From NCBI GenBank assembly GCA_008923285.1, contig WBSG01000005.1, positions 62,001-126,000 on the forward strand: a stretch of DNA of 64,000 nucleotides. Reading direction: 5' to 3'. The stretch is from Betaproteobacteria bacterium SCN2. GTDB taxonomy: Bacteria; Pseudomonadota; Gammaproteobacteria; Burkholderiales; Thiobacillaceae. Below are positions 1 to 9,315 of the stretch, one piece after another. The translations under genes and the position numbers were made by a program. The notes below the pieces were generated by a model that searched no databases, was not told where the DNA came from, and worked only from the letters and a program-made list of their open reading frames with translations. Position 1 is the stretch's first letter. Each line of letters begins with the position of its first letter.

Positions 1-11
1 GCGCGCTTCAT
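1..11 (-). CDS. Start of next gene downstream of zapD, probably yacG (partial)
   Basis: An ATG on the minus strand at 11-9 overlaps the zapD stop codon in an ATGA junction, and only the first three codons (M-K-R) lie inside the window. In many betaproteobacteria the gene after zapD is yacG, a small zinc-binding DNA gyrase inhibitor. The overlap makes a translationally coupled gene likely, but its identity is inferred only from gene order. Confidence 0.35.
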
Positions 12-766
12 AAGGTGCAGAACGCAAGCTCAAAAGGCATGGAGTCAACGCACACCTTGGACTCGCCGGGCTGGCTGCGCACGAAGCGAATGTTGAGCAT
101 GTACTTGTTGGCGGAGATTTCCGGCACGCAGCAGAACTCCTCGTCCACGCCGACCCGGATCATCTGCGGCGGGCGGGCACTGGACTCCAGCATCTGCTGA
201 TACACGCCGTTGATCGCCTGCTGCATGCCCGGCCTGCAGCTATCGCGCATCAAACGCAGCACGATGTCCAGGCCCGAACGCACCGGCAGCATGGGGGCCA
301 GCCACAACCGCAGATTGCCGCGCCGCAATTCCGCCGGCTCGTGCTGCCAGCGGTGATACGCCGGGAGGTCGAACTCGCAGAGTCCGCCGGGGATGATGGC
401 GCGCTGCCTTACCGCAGTGAGCCACTCGTCTTCCTTCAGGTGCTGGCCGATACGGCCGGCCATGCGGTAGATGCCGGCATGCGCAGTATCGATTTCCTGC
501 AGCACGCCATCGAGGCGGGCCTGCTGCACATCCGGATTACCGCGCAGCACGGTCAGCGCTGAACGCTGGCGTTCCAGTTCCTGCAGCAGGTCGGTCTTCA
601 GGTCCCCCCGGGCGGCGACATCCGCGATTTCAAACAGCGTCACCAGCGCGGCGTGGTGGCTGTATGGATGCTCGCCATCTACATGCCAGTCCAGCCGGTC
701 GAACAGGTCCTCCAGTCGCAACAGGGTGCGGACACGTTCGTTGAGGGGGTATTCGTAGCGGATCAC
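8..766 (-). CDS. zapD: Cell division protein ZapD
   Basis: ZapD is a cytoplasmic protein that cross-links FtsZ filaments in the division ring. The 252-residue product has the family length and the characteristic opening [18 protein letters not shown], and it is mostly alpha-helical throughout, as expected for the DUF1342 fold. The start is GTG at 766; no in-frame ATG lies nearby. It follows coaE on the same strand after about 50 bases and overlaps a following gene by ATGA. The pilD-coaE-zapD-yacG order is a classic proteobacterial arrangement, which supports the call. Confidence 0.93.
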   Translation of the reverse strand: MIRYEYPLNERVRTLLRLEDLFDRLDWHVDGEHPYSHHAALVTLFEIADVAARGDLKTDLLQELERQRSALTVLRGNPDVQQARLDGVLQEIDTAHAGIYRMAGRIGQHLKEDEWLTAVRQRAIIPGGLCEFDLPAYHRWQHEPAELRRGNLRLWLAPMLPVRSGLDIVLRLMRDSCRPGMQQAINGVYQQMLESSARPPQMIRVGVDEEFCCVPEISANKYMLNIRFVRSQPGESKVCVDSMPFELAFCTL

Positions 767-817
767 GCGCGGCCCGAAAAAGGATTTGCCCCGATTTTCC
801 CCGATTGACGTGGAAAA

Positions 818-1423
818 TCAAAGTGCCTGGTCCGCCAGGCGCCGGTATTTTTGATCCAGCGCTGCCACGCGCACATTCAGTTCGGTCAGATCGCAGTCCG
901 TGTCGAGAACGTCATCGGCGCGTGCGCGCCTCTGCGCGCGGCTGGCCTGCCTCGCCATCATGGCGCGGACCTCCGTCTCGCTCCAGCCGCCGCGTGCGAG
1001 CGCCCTCTGCAACTGCGTCTCCTCGCTGCAATCCACCGCCAGCACAAGATCGAGCAGCCTGTCGTATGCGCCGGTCTCCACCAGCAGGGGGATGATGACC
1101 AGCACATAAGGGGCCTGCGCCAGGGCCAGCCGGCGCTCGACCTCGCCATGGATGCGCGGGTGCAGGATGTCTTCCAGACAGCGCTTGGCGGCCGCGTCGG
1201 CCAGTATGCGGGCGCGCAACGCCGCCCGGTCCAGCCGTCCGTCCGGCAGAAAAAACTCGTCGCCGAAACCCTCGCGTATGGCCGGCAAGGCCGCCCCTCC
1301 GATCGAAGTCAGTTCGCGCGAGATTTCATCCGTATCGATCACGGGCGCGCCGAGGCGGGCAAAGGCCTCGCTCACCGTGGTCTTGCCGCAAGCCAGGCCG
1401 CCGGTGACGCCGATTTTCAGCAT
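818..1423 (-). CDS. coaE: Dephospho-CoA kinase
   Basis: CoaE phosphorylates dephospho-CoA at the ribose 3' position, the last step of coenzyme A synthesis, in the cytoplasm. The 201-residue protein opens with LKIGVTGG and a P-loop GLACGKT (about residues 8-14), followed by the DTDEISREL segment typical of the family. The reading frame is open further upstream, but the ATG at 1423 is chosen because it overlaps the pilD stop codon (TGATG) and gives the usual family length. It is translationally coupled to the prepilin peptidase gene. Confidence 0.95.
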   Translation of the reverse strand: MLKIGVTGGLACGKTTVSEAFARLGAPVIDTDEISRELTSIGGAALPAIREGFGDEFFLPDGRLDRAALRARILADAAAKRCLEDILHPRIHGEVERRLALAQAPYVLVIIPLLVETGAYDRLLDLVLAVDCSEETQLQRALARGGWSETEVRAMMARQASRAQRRARADDVLDTDCDLTELNVRVAALDQKYRRLADQAL

Positions 1424-2274
1424 CAGAAACTGCCCAGATAGGCCCGCGTGATCGGCGCGCCATAGAACAGCGCGACCACCCCGCCACCGGCAAGGTAGGG
1501 GCCGAAGGGAATCGGAACCTGGCGGTCGTGCTTGATGAAGACCACCATGGCAATGCCCACGGCAGCACCGACCGCGGCGGACAGGAGTATGGTCACCGGC
1601 AGCATTTCCCAGCCCAGCCAGGCGCCGATGGCGGCCAGCAGCTTGAAATCGCCGTAGCCCATGCCTTCCTTGCCGGTAACCAGCTTGAACAGCCAGTAGA
1701 TGCTCCACAGCGTGAGATAGCCGGCCATGGCTCCGATCACGGCCGACTCCAGGCTGGTGTAGACGCCAAACAGGTTGAACAACAGGCCCAGCCACAACAG
1801 CGGCAAGGTGAGGTCATCGGGCAGCAGGGTAGTGTCGAAGTCGATGAAAGCCAGGACGATCAGTGTCCAGACGAACAGGATCGCCCCTGCCGTCAGCATC
1901 CCGAAGCCGAACTTCCAGGCGATCAGCGCGGACAAGGTCGCCGTCAGCAGTTCGACCAGCGGGTAACGTGCGCTGATGCGGCTGCCGCAGGCAGAGCAGC
2001 GGCCACGTAGCCCGAGCCAGGACAGCACCGGAATGTTTTCCAGCGCGGTGATCCGGTGGCCGCAGGACGGGCAGGCCGAACGCGGTGTCGAAAGGTTGTA
2101 GCGGGACGCCGCCGGCCCGGGCTCACCCCTGAGTTCGGCACACTGTTCCTGCCACTCCGTCTCCAGCATGCGCGGCAGGCGGTGGACCACCACGTTCAGG
2201 AAGCTGCCGACCGCCAACCCCAGCAGAAAAACCAGCCCGGTGAACAGGGCTGGCTCGTTCGCGAGGGCAATCAT
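1423..2274 (-). CDS. pilD: Type IV prepilin peptidase / N-methyltransferase PilD
   Basis: PilD is an inner-membrane aspartyl protease that removes the leader peptide of type IV pilins and related pseudopilins and methylates the new N-terminus. The 283-residue protein has an N-terminal membrane helix, a cytoplasmic loop with two zinc-binding CxxC pairs (CPSCGH and CSACGS), then several membrane helices. Both catalytic aspartates are recognisable, in FIDFDTTLLPDD and in GYGDFKLLAAIG. It starts four bases inside the end of pilC and ends overlapping coaE, so pilB-pilC-pilD-coaE reads as one unit. Confidence 0.96.
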   Translation of the reverse strand: MIALANEPALFTGLVFLLGLAVGSFLNVVVHRLPRMLETEWQEQCAELRGEPGPAASRYNLSTPRSACPSCGHRITALENIPVLSWLGLRGRCSACGSRISARYPLVELLTATLSALIAWKFGFGMLTAGAILFVWTLIVLAFIDFDTTLLPDDLTLPLLWLGLLFNLFGVYTSLESAVIGAMAGYLTLWSIYWLFKLVTGKEGMGYGDFKLLAAIGAWLGWEMLPVTILLSAAVGAAVGIAMVVFIKHDRQVPIPFGPYLAGGGVVALFYGAPITRAYLGSF

Positions 2275-3491
2275 CCGCCGACTGCTTCGCCCATCTTGAA
2301 GATGGGCAGATACATGGCGATCACCAGGCCGCCGATCAGGGTGCCCAGCACGACCATGATCATGGGCTCGATCAGGCTGGAAATCGCTTCTACCGCATCA
2401 TCGACCTCACGTTCGTAAAAGTCCGCCACCTTGGCGAGCATGGAATCGAGCGCGCCCGACTCTTCGCCGATCGACGTCATCTGCAGAACCATGTTCGGAA
2501 AGCGGTTGGTGCCCTGCATCGCGACGGTAAGCGAACTGCCGGTGGCGACCTCGGCACGGATTTTCTCCGTGGCCTCGACATACAGTTGGTTGCCGGCAGC
2601 GCCGCCGACAGAGTCGAGCGCTTCGACCAGCGGCACGCCTGCGGCGAACATGGTGGAGAGCGTGCGCGTCCAGCGCGCGATAGTGGCTTTTTCAATCACC
2701 GGGCCGAAAATGGGCAGCCTCAGCATGAGCCTGTCCATGATGCGCTGCACTTTTCGCGACCGCTTCCATAACTGCATGAAGCCATAGATGGCTGCACCGA
2801 TTCCGCCGAAGATGAGATACCAGTATTCGACGAAGAAGTCGGACATTTTCATAACCAGCAGGGTCGGCCCCGGCAGGTCCGCGCCGAAGCCGGTAAACAG
2901 TTCCTTGAACGCGGGAATGACAAAAATCATGATTGCCGCCGTGACGATGAACGCCACCACGAGCACCGCGGCCGGATAGAACAGGGCGGACTTGATCTTG
3001 CCCTTGATGGCGAGAATCTTTTCCTTGTAGGTCGCCAGCCGGTCCAGCACGTCTTCCAGAATGCCCGCTGCCTCGCCGGCCTCGACCAGGTTGACGAACA
3101 GCTTGTCGAAATGCTTGGGATGCTTGGAGAAGGCCACGTGCATGCTGTTGCCCTTCTCGATGTCTGCCTTCACTTCGGCCAGCAGGCGCTGCACCGCCGG
3201 GTTGGCCGCGCCTCGGCCAACGATGTCGAACGCCTGCAGCAAGGGCACGCCTGCCTTCATCATCACCGCCAGCTGGCGGGTGAACAGGGTGATGTCCTTT
3301 TCCCTGATCTTGCCGGTCTTGGCAAACAGCGCACTCTGCTTGCGCACCTTGGTCACGGTGATTCCCTGGCGGCGAAGCTGCGCCGACACCAGGGCCTCGC
3401 CCGGGGCCAGCATCTGGCCGCTCAGCTTCTTGCCCTTCTTGTCCTTCCCCTCCCAGATATAAGTGGCATCCTTGGTCGCTGCGACTGCCAT
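2271..3491 (-). CDS. pilC: Type IV pilus inner-membrane platform protein PilC
   Basis: PilC is the polytopic platform protein that links the cytoplasmic ATPases to pilus assembly. The 406-residue product has the two repeated T2SF domains of the family: the first begins near residue 70 (TRQLAVMMKAGVPLLQAFD) and the second near residue 272 (TRTLSTMFAAGVPLVEALD), each followed by hydrophobic helices. Length is typical. It lies 23 bases downstream of pilB and overlaps pilD by four bases. No pilin gene is present in the window. Confidence 0.96.
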   Translation of the reverse strand: MAVAATKDATYIWEGKDKKGKKLSGQMLAPGEALVSAQLRRQGITVTKVRKQSALFAKTGKIREKDITLFTRQLAVMMKAGVPLLQAFDIVGRGAANPAVQRLLAEVKADIEKGNSMHVAFSKHPKHFDKLFVNLVEAGEAAGILEDVLDRLATYKEKILAIKGKIKSALFYPAAVLVVAFIVTAAIMIFVIPAFKELFTGFGADLPGPTLLVMKMSDFFVEYWYLIFGGIGAAIYGFMQLWKRSRKVQRIMDRLMLRLPIFGPVIEKATIARWTRTLSTMFAAGVPLVEALDSVGGAAGNQLYVEATEKIRAEVATGSSLTVAMQGTNRFPNMVLQMTSIGEESGALDSMLAKVADFYEREVDDAVEAISSLIEPMIMVVLGTLIGGLVIAMYLPIFKMGEAVGG

Positions 3492-3514
3492 ATTCCTCTC
3501 CCCAATTGTTTACA

Positions 3515-5236
3515 TCACATGTTCGTGACCGCTTCCACTTCCTCGAGCGAAGTGATGCCGGCCTTGACCTTGAGCAGGCCGGCCTGGCGCAGGTCCAGCA
3601 CGCCTTCCCGCCGCGCCTGCTCGGCGATATCCATGGAAGTGCCGTTCTTCAGGATGATGCGCTGCATCTCTTCCGTGATCGCCATGACCTGGTAAATGCC
3701 GGTACGCCCCTTGTATCCCGAACCCTGGCAGATTTCGCAACCGACCGCATGATAAGGCTGCCAGCTGCCGTCCAGTTCCTGCTCCTTGAAGCCGGCGCGC
3801 AGCAGCGCCTCTCGGGGAATGTCGATCGGCTTTTTGCATGCGCAAAGCTTTCTCGCCAGACGCTGTGCGGTAATGCAGATCACCGAGGAGGCGACGTTGA
3901 ACGGTGCCACCCCCATGTTCAGCAAGCGGGTCAGGGTGCCCGGCGCATCGTTGGTATGCAGGGTGGACAGCACCATGTGGCCCGTTTGCGCAGCCTTGAT
4001 GGCGATGTCCGCCGTTTCCAGGTCGCGAATCTCGCCCACCATGATCACGTCCGGATCCTGGCGCAGGAAGGACTTGAGCGCGGCGGCAAAGGTCAGCCCC
4101 GCCTTGTCGTTGACGTTGACCTGGTTGACGCCCGGAAGCTGGATTTCGGCCGGGTCTTCCGCTGTCGAAATATTGACGCCCGGCTGATTGAGGATATTGA
4201 GGCAGGTATACAGCGACACCGTCTTGCCCGAACCGGTCGGTCCGGTTACCAGCACCATGCCGTAGGGCCGCTGCACCGCATTCAGCAGGATTTCCTTCTG
4301 CCACGTCTCGTAGCCAAGCGCCTCGATGCCCAGCTGCGCGCTGGTCGGATCGAGAATACGCATGACGATTTTCTCGCCGTACAGGGTCGGCAGCGTACTG
4401 ACCCGGAAGTCGATGGCACGGTTCTTGGTCAGCACCATCTTCAACCGGCCATCCTGGGGGATGCGCTTCTCGGAAATGTCGAGGCGCGAAATCACCTTGA
4501 TGCGCGAGGCGATCTTTTCCTTGATGGCCAGTGGCGGCTGGGCAACCTCGTACAGCACGCCATCCCGGCGGTAGCGAATGCGGTAGAACTTTTCGTAGGG
4601 CTCGAAGTGGATGTCGGAGGCACCGGTATTGATCGCATCCAGCATGATTTTCTGCAGATAGCGCACCACCGGCGCATCGTCGATCTCGATTCCACCCGTG
4701 GTTTCGGTCGAGTCAGCCGCCTCTTCATCGGCGAATTCGAGATTGAGGTCCTCGGCCTGCAGCACCGCCATGGTGTTGTCCGCAGCATCGGCCACCTTGT
4801 CGACCAGCCTGCCCAGCTTGTCGTCCTCGACCACCACCGGCTCAACGGTGAGCCCGGTCTGGAACTTGATTTCATCCAGCGCCTGCAGGTTGGTGGGGTC
4901 GGAAGTGCCAACGAACAGCTTGTTGCCGCGCTTGTAGAGCGCCACCATGCGTCGCTTCTGGGCCAGTTTGGCATCCACCACCCCTTGCGGGAGGGATTCC
5001 GGGTCGACTGCATTCAGATCGAACAAGGGGTAACCGAAAGCGCTGGCGGCGAACTCGGCAATCTGGATTGCCCTGAAGCGGCGCCCCTTCAGCAACTCGG
5101 TCACGAAGCTTTCACCGCTGCTGCTCGCCTTGCTCCATATGCTTTCCGCGTCCGGCTCGCTCAGCAGCCCCTGCGCGACCAGGGTTCTGGCCAGGCCGGT
5201 GAGGGGTGAGTGGGTGGGATTGGTAACGGCAGCCAT
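3515..5236 (-). CDS. pilB: Type IV pilus extension ATPase PilB
   Basis: PilB is the cytoplasmic hexameric ATPase that powers pilus extension. The 573-residue protein has the GspE/MshEN N-terminal domain, a Walker A motif GPTGSGKT near residue 330, the Asp and Walker B boxes (DPDVIMVGEIRDLETA), the His box and the zinc-binding tetracysteine C-terminus (CACKKP, then CEICQGSGYKGR). This arrangement distinguishes PilB from the retraction ATPase PilT. It is the first gene of the pilBCD-coaE-zapD cluster. Confidence 0.97.
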   Translation of the reverse strand: MAAVTNPTHSPLTGLARTLVAQGLLSEPDAESIWSKASSSGESFVTELLKGRRFRAIQIAEFAASAFGYPLFDLNAVDPESLPQGVVDAKLAQKRRMVALYKRGNKLFVGTSDPTNLQALDEIKFQTGLTVEPVVVEDDKLGRLVDKVADAADNTMAVLQAEDLNLEFADEEAADSTETTGGIEIDDAPVVRYLQKIMLDAINTGASDIHFEPYEKFYRIRYRRDGVLYEVAQPPLAIKEKIASRIKVISRLDISEKRIPQDGRLKMVLTKNRAIDFRVSTLPTLYGEKIVMRILDPTSAQLGIEALGYETWQKEILLNAVQRPYGMVLVTGPTGSGKTVSLYTCLNILNQPGVNISTAEDPAEIQLPGVNQVNVNDKAGLTFAAALKSFLRQDPDVIMVGEIRDLETADIAIKAAQTGHMVLSTLHTNDAPGTLTRLLNMGVAPFNVASSVICITAQRLARKLCACKKPIDIPREALLRAGFKEQELDGSWQPYHAVGCEICQGSGYKGRTGIYQVMAITEEMQRIILKNGTSMDIAEQARREGVLDLRQAGLLKVKAGITSLEEVEAVTNM

Positions 5237-5285
5237 GGTTGTTTATCTGTTCAGACAGGCTGTTATCGGCTTCAGCCTGCAAAAA

Positions 5286-6584
5286 TTAAGGATACGGGCC
5301 TGCATCGCCCGCCGCCGGCGCCGCAAGCGCCCCGATGCGGGCAACCTTGACCGCCCGATCCTGCGTTTGCACGATTTCGATCGGGATGTTGCCGATTTTA
5401 ACGCTCACGCCGGCTTCTGGAATGTCTTCCAGGTATTCAAGCAGCAGGCCATTGAGCGTTTTGGGCCCGTCCAGGGGAAAGTCCAGTCCCAGCTTGCGGT
5501 TGACATGCCTTACCAGGGCCGAGCCTTCGACCAGCCAGCTGCCGTCTTCCATCTGCCGCAGCCAGCCGGTCTGGGCAGGCGCCTGGGTGGTGAATTCGCC
5601 GACCATTTCCTCCAGCAGATCTTCCATGGTGACCAGCCCCTGCAACTCGCCGTATTCATCCACCACCAGGGCAAGACGCTTCTGGTTCTCCTGAAACTGG
5701 CGCAACTGCTTGAACAGCGGCGTGCCGGCCGGCACGAAATAGGGTTCCTGCAGGATCTCGCGCACGGCCTCGTGGGTGAACTCATCGCTGGCCATGGCAT
5801 GCAATATCCGCCGCACGTGCAGGATGCCGGTGATCCGGTCGAGCGAGTCCTCGTACACCAGCAGACGGGTGTGATGGCTGGTGGCAATCTGCCGGCTGAT
5901 TTTTTCCGGCTCGTCGGCAAGATCGATGGTCTCGATCTGATTGCGCGGCGTCATCACGTCATCTACCGTGATGCTTTCCAGCCCGAGGATGTTGAGGAGG
6001 ATGCGGCGGTGCTCCCTGGGCAACAGCTTGGCCGACTCCAGCACGACGGTGCGCAGTTCCTCCAGTCCGAGCATGTTGCCGCCCTCATCCTGGCGCGGCT
6101 TGATGCGCAGCAGCTTCAGCAGGCCCTGCACGAACAGATTGACGAACCACACCAGCGGATAGGCCAGCCTGAGCAGGGGCGTCAGCACGAAACTCGCCGG
6201 ATAGGCGATCCGTTCCGGATAGGAGGCGCCGATCACCTTGGGCGTCACTTCGCTGAACACGAGAATGAAGAAAGTCAGCAGCGAGGTGGCGGCAAACAGG
6301 ATGATCTCGCCCTGGCCGAACAGGCGGATGGCGATGAGGGTGGACAACGTGGCCGCCCCCGTGTTGACCAGATTGTTGCCCAGCAGGATCACCCCCAAGA
6401 GCTTGTCGGTCTGACTCAGCAGGGCAAGTGTCAGCCGCGCCCCCCTGAACCCCTGCTCTGCCTGGTGCTTGAGCCGGTAGCGGTTGATGGCCATCATGGC
6501 CGTCTCGCTGGCCGAGAAGAACCCCGAAAGCAGCAACAGGACGGCCAGAATGGAAAACAGCGTGCTTGTCGAGATCGAATCCAA
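5286..6584 (-). CDS. CNNM/CorC-type membrane protein with CBS pair
   Basis: This 432-residue inner-membrane protein belongs to the HlyC/CorC (CNNM) family linked to magnesium and cobalt handling. It has a DUF21 membrane domain in the first 170 residues with the ASETAMMAINRYRLKH signature, then two CBS domains (starting near MTPRNQIETIDL and LVVDEYGELQGLVTMEDLLEE) and a C-terminal CorC_HlyC domain. It resembles E. coli YfjD/CorB. The best start is TTG at 6584, since no in-frame ATG precedes the first membrane helix. It follows the ypjD-like gene in the same direction; transport substrate cannot be read from sequence. Confidence 0.85.
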   Translation of the reverse strand: MDSISTSTLFSILAVLLLLSGFFSASETAMMAINRYRLKHQAEQGFRGARLTLALLSQTDKLLGVILLGNNLVNTGAATLSTLIAIRLFGQGEIILFAATSLLTFFILVFSEVTPKVIGASYPERIAYPASFVLTPLLRLAYPLVWFVNLFVQGLLKLLRIKPRQDEGGNMLGLEELRTVVLESAKLLPREHRRILLNILGLESITVDDVMTPRNQIETIDLADEPEKISRQIATSHHTRLLVYEDSLDRITGILHVRRILHAMASDEFTHEAVREILQEPYFVPAGTPLFKQLRQFQENQKRLALVVDEYGELQGLVTMEDLLEEMVGEFTTQAPAQTGWLRQMEDGSWLVEGSALVRHVNRKLGLDFPLDGPKTLNGLLLEYLEDIPEAGVSVKIGNIPIEIVQTQDRAVKVARIGALAAPAAGDAGPYP

Positions 6585-6617
6585 AGGAAATGCGCCCTAT
6601 CTTCGGCCGGAAACGAA

Positions 6618-7421
6618 TCAGCGCTGCAGCAGGATTTCGAGCACGAACTTGCTGCCCACGTAGGCCAGCAGCAGCATCACGAAACCGATGATGGTCCAGC
6701 GCACGGCCAGCCGCCCGCGCCAGCCCCAGATCGTCCGCCCGGCCAGCAGGGCACCGAAGACCAGCCATGACAGCAGCGCGAAGAAGGTCTTGTGGGTGAG
6801 GCTCATGGCCATGCCGAAGATCTCCTCGGAAAACAGCACGCCGCTGGCCAGGGCCAGGCTGAGCAGGATGAAGCCGGCCCAGATCAGCTTGAACAGCAGC
6901 GACTCCAGCGTCAGCAGCGGCGGCATGCCCTGCATGCTCGCCGCCGCAGCGCCTTTGTGCAGCCTCTTCTCGAACGCCGACATCAAGACCGCCTGCAGCG
7001 CGGCGATGAACAGCAGGCAATAGGCCAGCAGCGACAGCACCAGGTGCACGCGAAAGCCGAAGGTGTGCGAAAAGGGCACGGCACGGGCATCCGGCAAAAC
7101 CAGGGGAAACAGGACACCGACAGCGGCAGCGGCAGCCACCCAGCCCTGAATGCCGGGCAGCGGCACCTTGAGCGCAGTCAGGGCGTAAACCGATACGGAC
7201 AGCCAGGCAATCAGGGAGACGGCGTTGGCGAAGCCCAGATGCACGGCATCCTGCTGAAACACGCTTGCCCCCAGCAGCGCCGCATGGATCACGATGCCAG
7301 CCAGCAGCAGGGCCGAGGCCCACAGCGGGCCGCGCGGCCGCGCAGCGGGCCGCAGGAACTGCCAGGCGGAAACTGCATAGAGCCCCGCGACCAAAAAGGA
7401 TGAGAGCACGAAAACCGGCAT
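6618..7421 (-). CDS. CcsA/YpjD-family inner membrane protein
   Basis: A 267-residue polytopic protein with about eight hydrophobic helices, matching the cytochrome c assembly (CcsA/CcmC-like) fold of E. coli YpjD. The paired histidines expected for this family appear in FSHTFGFRVHLVLSLLAYC and in SLTHKTFFALLSW. It lies just downstream of a divergent intergenic region opposite ffh, a conserved arrangement (ypjD-ffh) in proteobacteria. Some members take part in haem export or cytochrome c maturation, but the YpjD branch has no firmly established role, so no function is assigned. Confidence 0.82.
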   Translation of the reverse strand: MPVFVLSSFLVAGLYAVSAWQFLRPAARPRGPLWASALLLAGIVIHAALLGASVFQQDAVHLGFANAVSLIAWLSVSVYALTALKVPLPGIQGWVAAAAAVGVLFPLVLPDARAVPFSHTFGFRVHLVLSLLAYCLLFIAALQAVLMSAFEKRLHKGAAAASMQGMPPLLTLESLLFKLIWAGFILLSLALASGVLFSEEIFGMAMSLTHKTFFALLSWLVFGALLAGRTIWGWRGRLAVRWTIIGFVMLLLAYVGSKFVLEILLQR

Positions 7422-7591
7422 TGGTAGAATAGTCGTTTAGTTAAGTTCCATTTCGCGGATCGGCTGATCATGCGAGGGCGGGCCGCAAACAGTATGCACT
7501 ATACGACTAGGCGACGCCGCCCAAGTCAGCCTGAACTACGAAACGGGATTATGGATTATCCATGCCTGCCGGCGTGGTAACAAGGAATGCC

Positions 7592-8932
7592 ATGTTTGAA
7601 AGCCTCTCCGGCCGCCTTGGCGGCATCGTCAAGACCCTGCGCGGCCAGGCCCGCATCACCGAAGAAAATGTCCAGGACACCCTGCGCCAGGTACGCATGG
7701 CGCTGCTGGAAGCCGACGTCGCCCTGCCCGTGGTCAAGCAGTTCACCGAGGACGTCAAGGGCAAGGCCGTGGGCGCGGAGGTGCTGCAAAGCCTGACCCC
7801 CGGCCAGGCGCTGATCGGCATCGTCCACGACGAACTCGCCAAGCTGATGGGCGGGGCGGCCGCCGAACTCAATCTCGCCGCGCAGCCCCCGGCCGTCATC
7901 CTCATGGCCGGCCTGCAGGGCTCGGGCAAGACCACCAGCAGCGGCAAACTCGCACGCCTGCTGAAATCGCGCAAGAAAAAGGTCCTGCTCGCCTCCTGCG
8001 ACGTCTACCGTCCTGCCGCCATCGACCAGTTGCGGCAACTGGGCAGGCAACTGGAAGTGGATTTCTTCGAAGCCGACGCCAATGACCCGGTCACCATCGC
8101 CAGGACCGCGCAGGAACACGCGCGCAAGCAGTTCTACGACGTGCTGATCGTCGACACTGCCGGCCGGCTCGCCATCGACGAAGCCATGATGGCGGAGATC
8201 CAGGCCCTGCACGCCGCCGTGAAGCCGGTGGAAACCCTGTTCGTGGTCGATGCCATGCAGGGCCAGGACGCCGTCAATACCGCCAAGGCTTTCAACGAGG
8301 CGCTGCCGCTCACCGGCGTCATCCTCACCAAACTGGACGGTGACGCCCGCGGCGGCGCGGCGCTGTCGGTGCGCCACATTACCGGCAAGCCGATCAAGTT
8401 CGTCGGCGTCGGCGAGAAGCCCGACGGCCTCGAAGCCTTCCACCCCGAGCGCATGGCCTCGCGCATCCTCGGCATGGGCGATGTGCTGTCGCTGATCGAG
8501 CAGGCGCAGACTTCGGTCGACATCGCCGAGGCCAAGAAACTGGCGGAAAAGGTCAAGAAGGGCAAGAACTTCGACCTCGAGGATTTCAAGTCGCAAATCA
8601 CGCAAATGCGCAAGATGGGCGGACTCTCCGCCCTCATGGACAAGCTGCCGGGCATGGGCCAGATGCCGCAGATGACCGGCCAGGAAGACAAGGCCATCAA
8701 CCGCGTGGAAGGCATCATCAACTCCATGACCCCGCAGGAGCGGCGCCACCCGGAGCTCCTCAAGGCCTCCAGGAAGCGCCGCATCGCCGCCGGCGCCGGG
8801 GTCCAGGTCCAGGAAGTCAACCGCCTGCTGAACCAGTTCGAACAGGCTCAGAAAATGATGAAAATGATGGGCAAGGGCGGCCTCGGCAAGCTGATGCGCG
8901 GCATGAAAGGCGGCCTGCCGGGAATGAAATGA
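7592..8932 (+). CDS. ffh: Signal recognition particle GTPase Ffh
   Basis: Ffh binds 4.5S RNA to form the signal recognition particle and targets nascent inner-membrane proteins to FtsY and the Sec translocon. The N-domain (MFESLSGRLGG) is followed by the GTPase domain with GLQGSGKTTSSGKLA (G1), DTAGRL (G3) and TKLDGD (G4), and by a methionine-rich M-domain ending in a Met/Gly tail. The ATG at 7592 is preferred over an upstream in-frame ATG at 7562 because it gives the conserved N-terminus. Product is 446 residues, normal for the family. Confidence 0.97.
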   Translation: MFESLSGRLGGIVKTLRGQARITEENVQDTLRQVRMALLEADVALPVVKQFTEDVKGKAVGAEVLQSLTPGQALIGIVHDELAKLMGGAAAELNLAAQPPAVILMAGLQGSGKTTSSGKLARLLKSRKKKVLLASCDVYRPAAIDQLRQLGRQLEVDFFEADANDPVTIARTAQEHARKQFYDVLIVDTAGRLAIDEAMMAEIQALHAAVKPVETLFVVDAMQGQDAVNTAKAFNEALPLTGVILTKLDGDARGGAALSVRHITGKPIKFVGVGEKPDGLEAFHPERMASRILGMGDVLSLIEQAQTSVDIAEAKKLAEKVKKGKNFDLEDFKSQITQMRKMGGLSALMDKLPGMGQMPQMTGQEDKAINRVEGIINSMTPQERRHPELLKASRKRRIAAGAGVQVQEVNRLLNQFEQAQKMMKMMGKGGLGKLMRGMKGGLPGMK

Positions 8933-8991
8933 GCCCAGGCCGCCTCCCGGGCGGCCCCGCCGCGCCGGCGCCGCGTCCGCGCACTAAACCC

Positions 8992-9021
8992 TTGGCAAAC
9001 AACCTGTTTTCGGCATAGAAT
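8992..9021 (+). promoter_or_regulatory. Sigma70 promoter of the rpsP-rimM-trmD-rplS operon
   Basis: TTGGCA at 8992-8997 and TAGAAT at 9016-9021 are separated by 18 bases, close to the sigma70 consensus. The predicted start would fall near 9028, about 30 bases before rpsP. It is the clearest promoter in the window. Confidence 0.65.
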
Positions 9022-9056
9022 TCGCGGTTTTCCGATTTCCAAACTGGATAGAGACC

Positions 9057-9305
9057 ATGGTAGTCATTCGTCTTTCCCGTGGCGGCTCCAAGAACCGCCC
9101 CTATTACAACGTGGTGGTGGCCGATTCCCGCAGCCGCCGCGACGGCCGTTTCATCGAGCGCCTTGGCTTCCATAACCCCGTCGCCCCCGAAGGCGTCGAA
9201 GCCACCCGCATCGACATGGCCCGCGTGGAACACTGGGTGAAGAACGGCGCCAAGCTGTCCGACACCGTGTCGCGCCTGGTCAAGCAGGGCAAAGCCGCTG
9301 CCTAA
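9057..9305 (+). CDS. rpsP: 30S ribosomal protein S16
   Basis: S16 is a small-subunit protein needed for early 30S assembly. The 82-residue product begins [37 protein letters not shown], the standard family signature, and has the normal length. It is the first gene of the conserved rpsP-rimM-trmD-rplS operon, behind a good sigma70 promoter. Confidence 0.98.
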   Translation: MVVIRLSRGGSKNRPYYNVVVADSRSRRDGRFIERLGFHNPVAPEGVEATRIDMARVEHWVKNGAKLSDTVSRLVKQGKAAA

Positions 9306-9315
9306 GCAAGTTGTC

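Noticed and set aside
3506-5209. A plus-strand open frame of 567 codons opposite pilB
   Set aside because: Low-complexity antisense translation over a gene with clear Walker motifs; no start site or promoter.
7550-7562. Short palindrome ATGGATTATCCAT before ffh as an operator
   Set aside because: Five-base arms at a start-codon region can arise by chance; no matching site was found elsewhere in the window.
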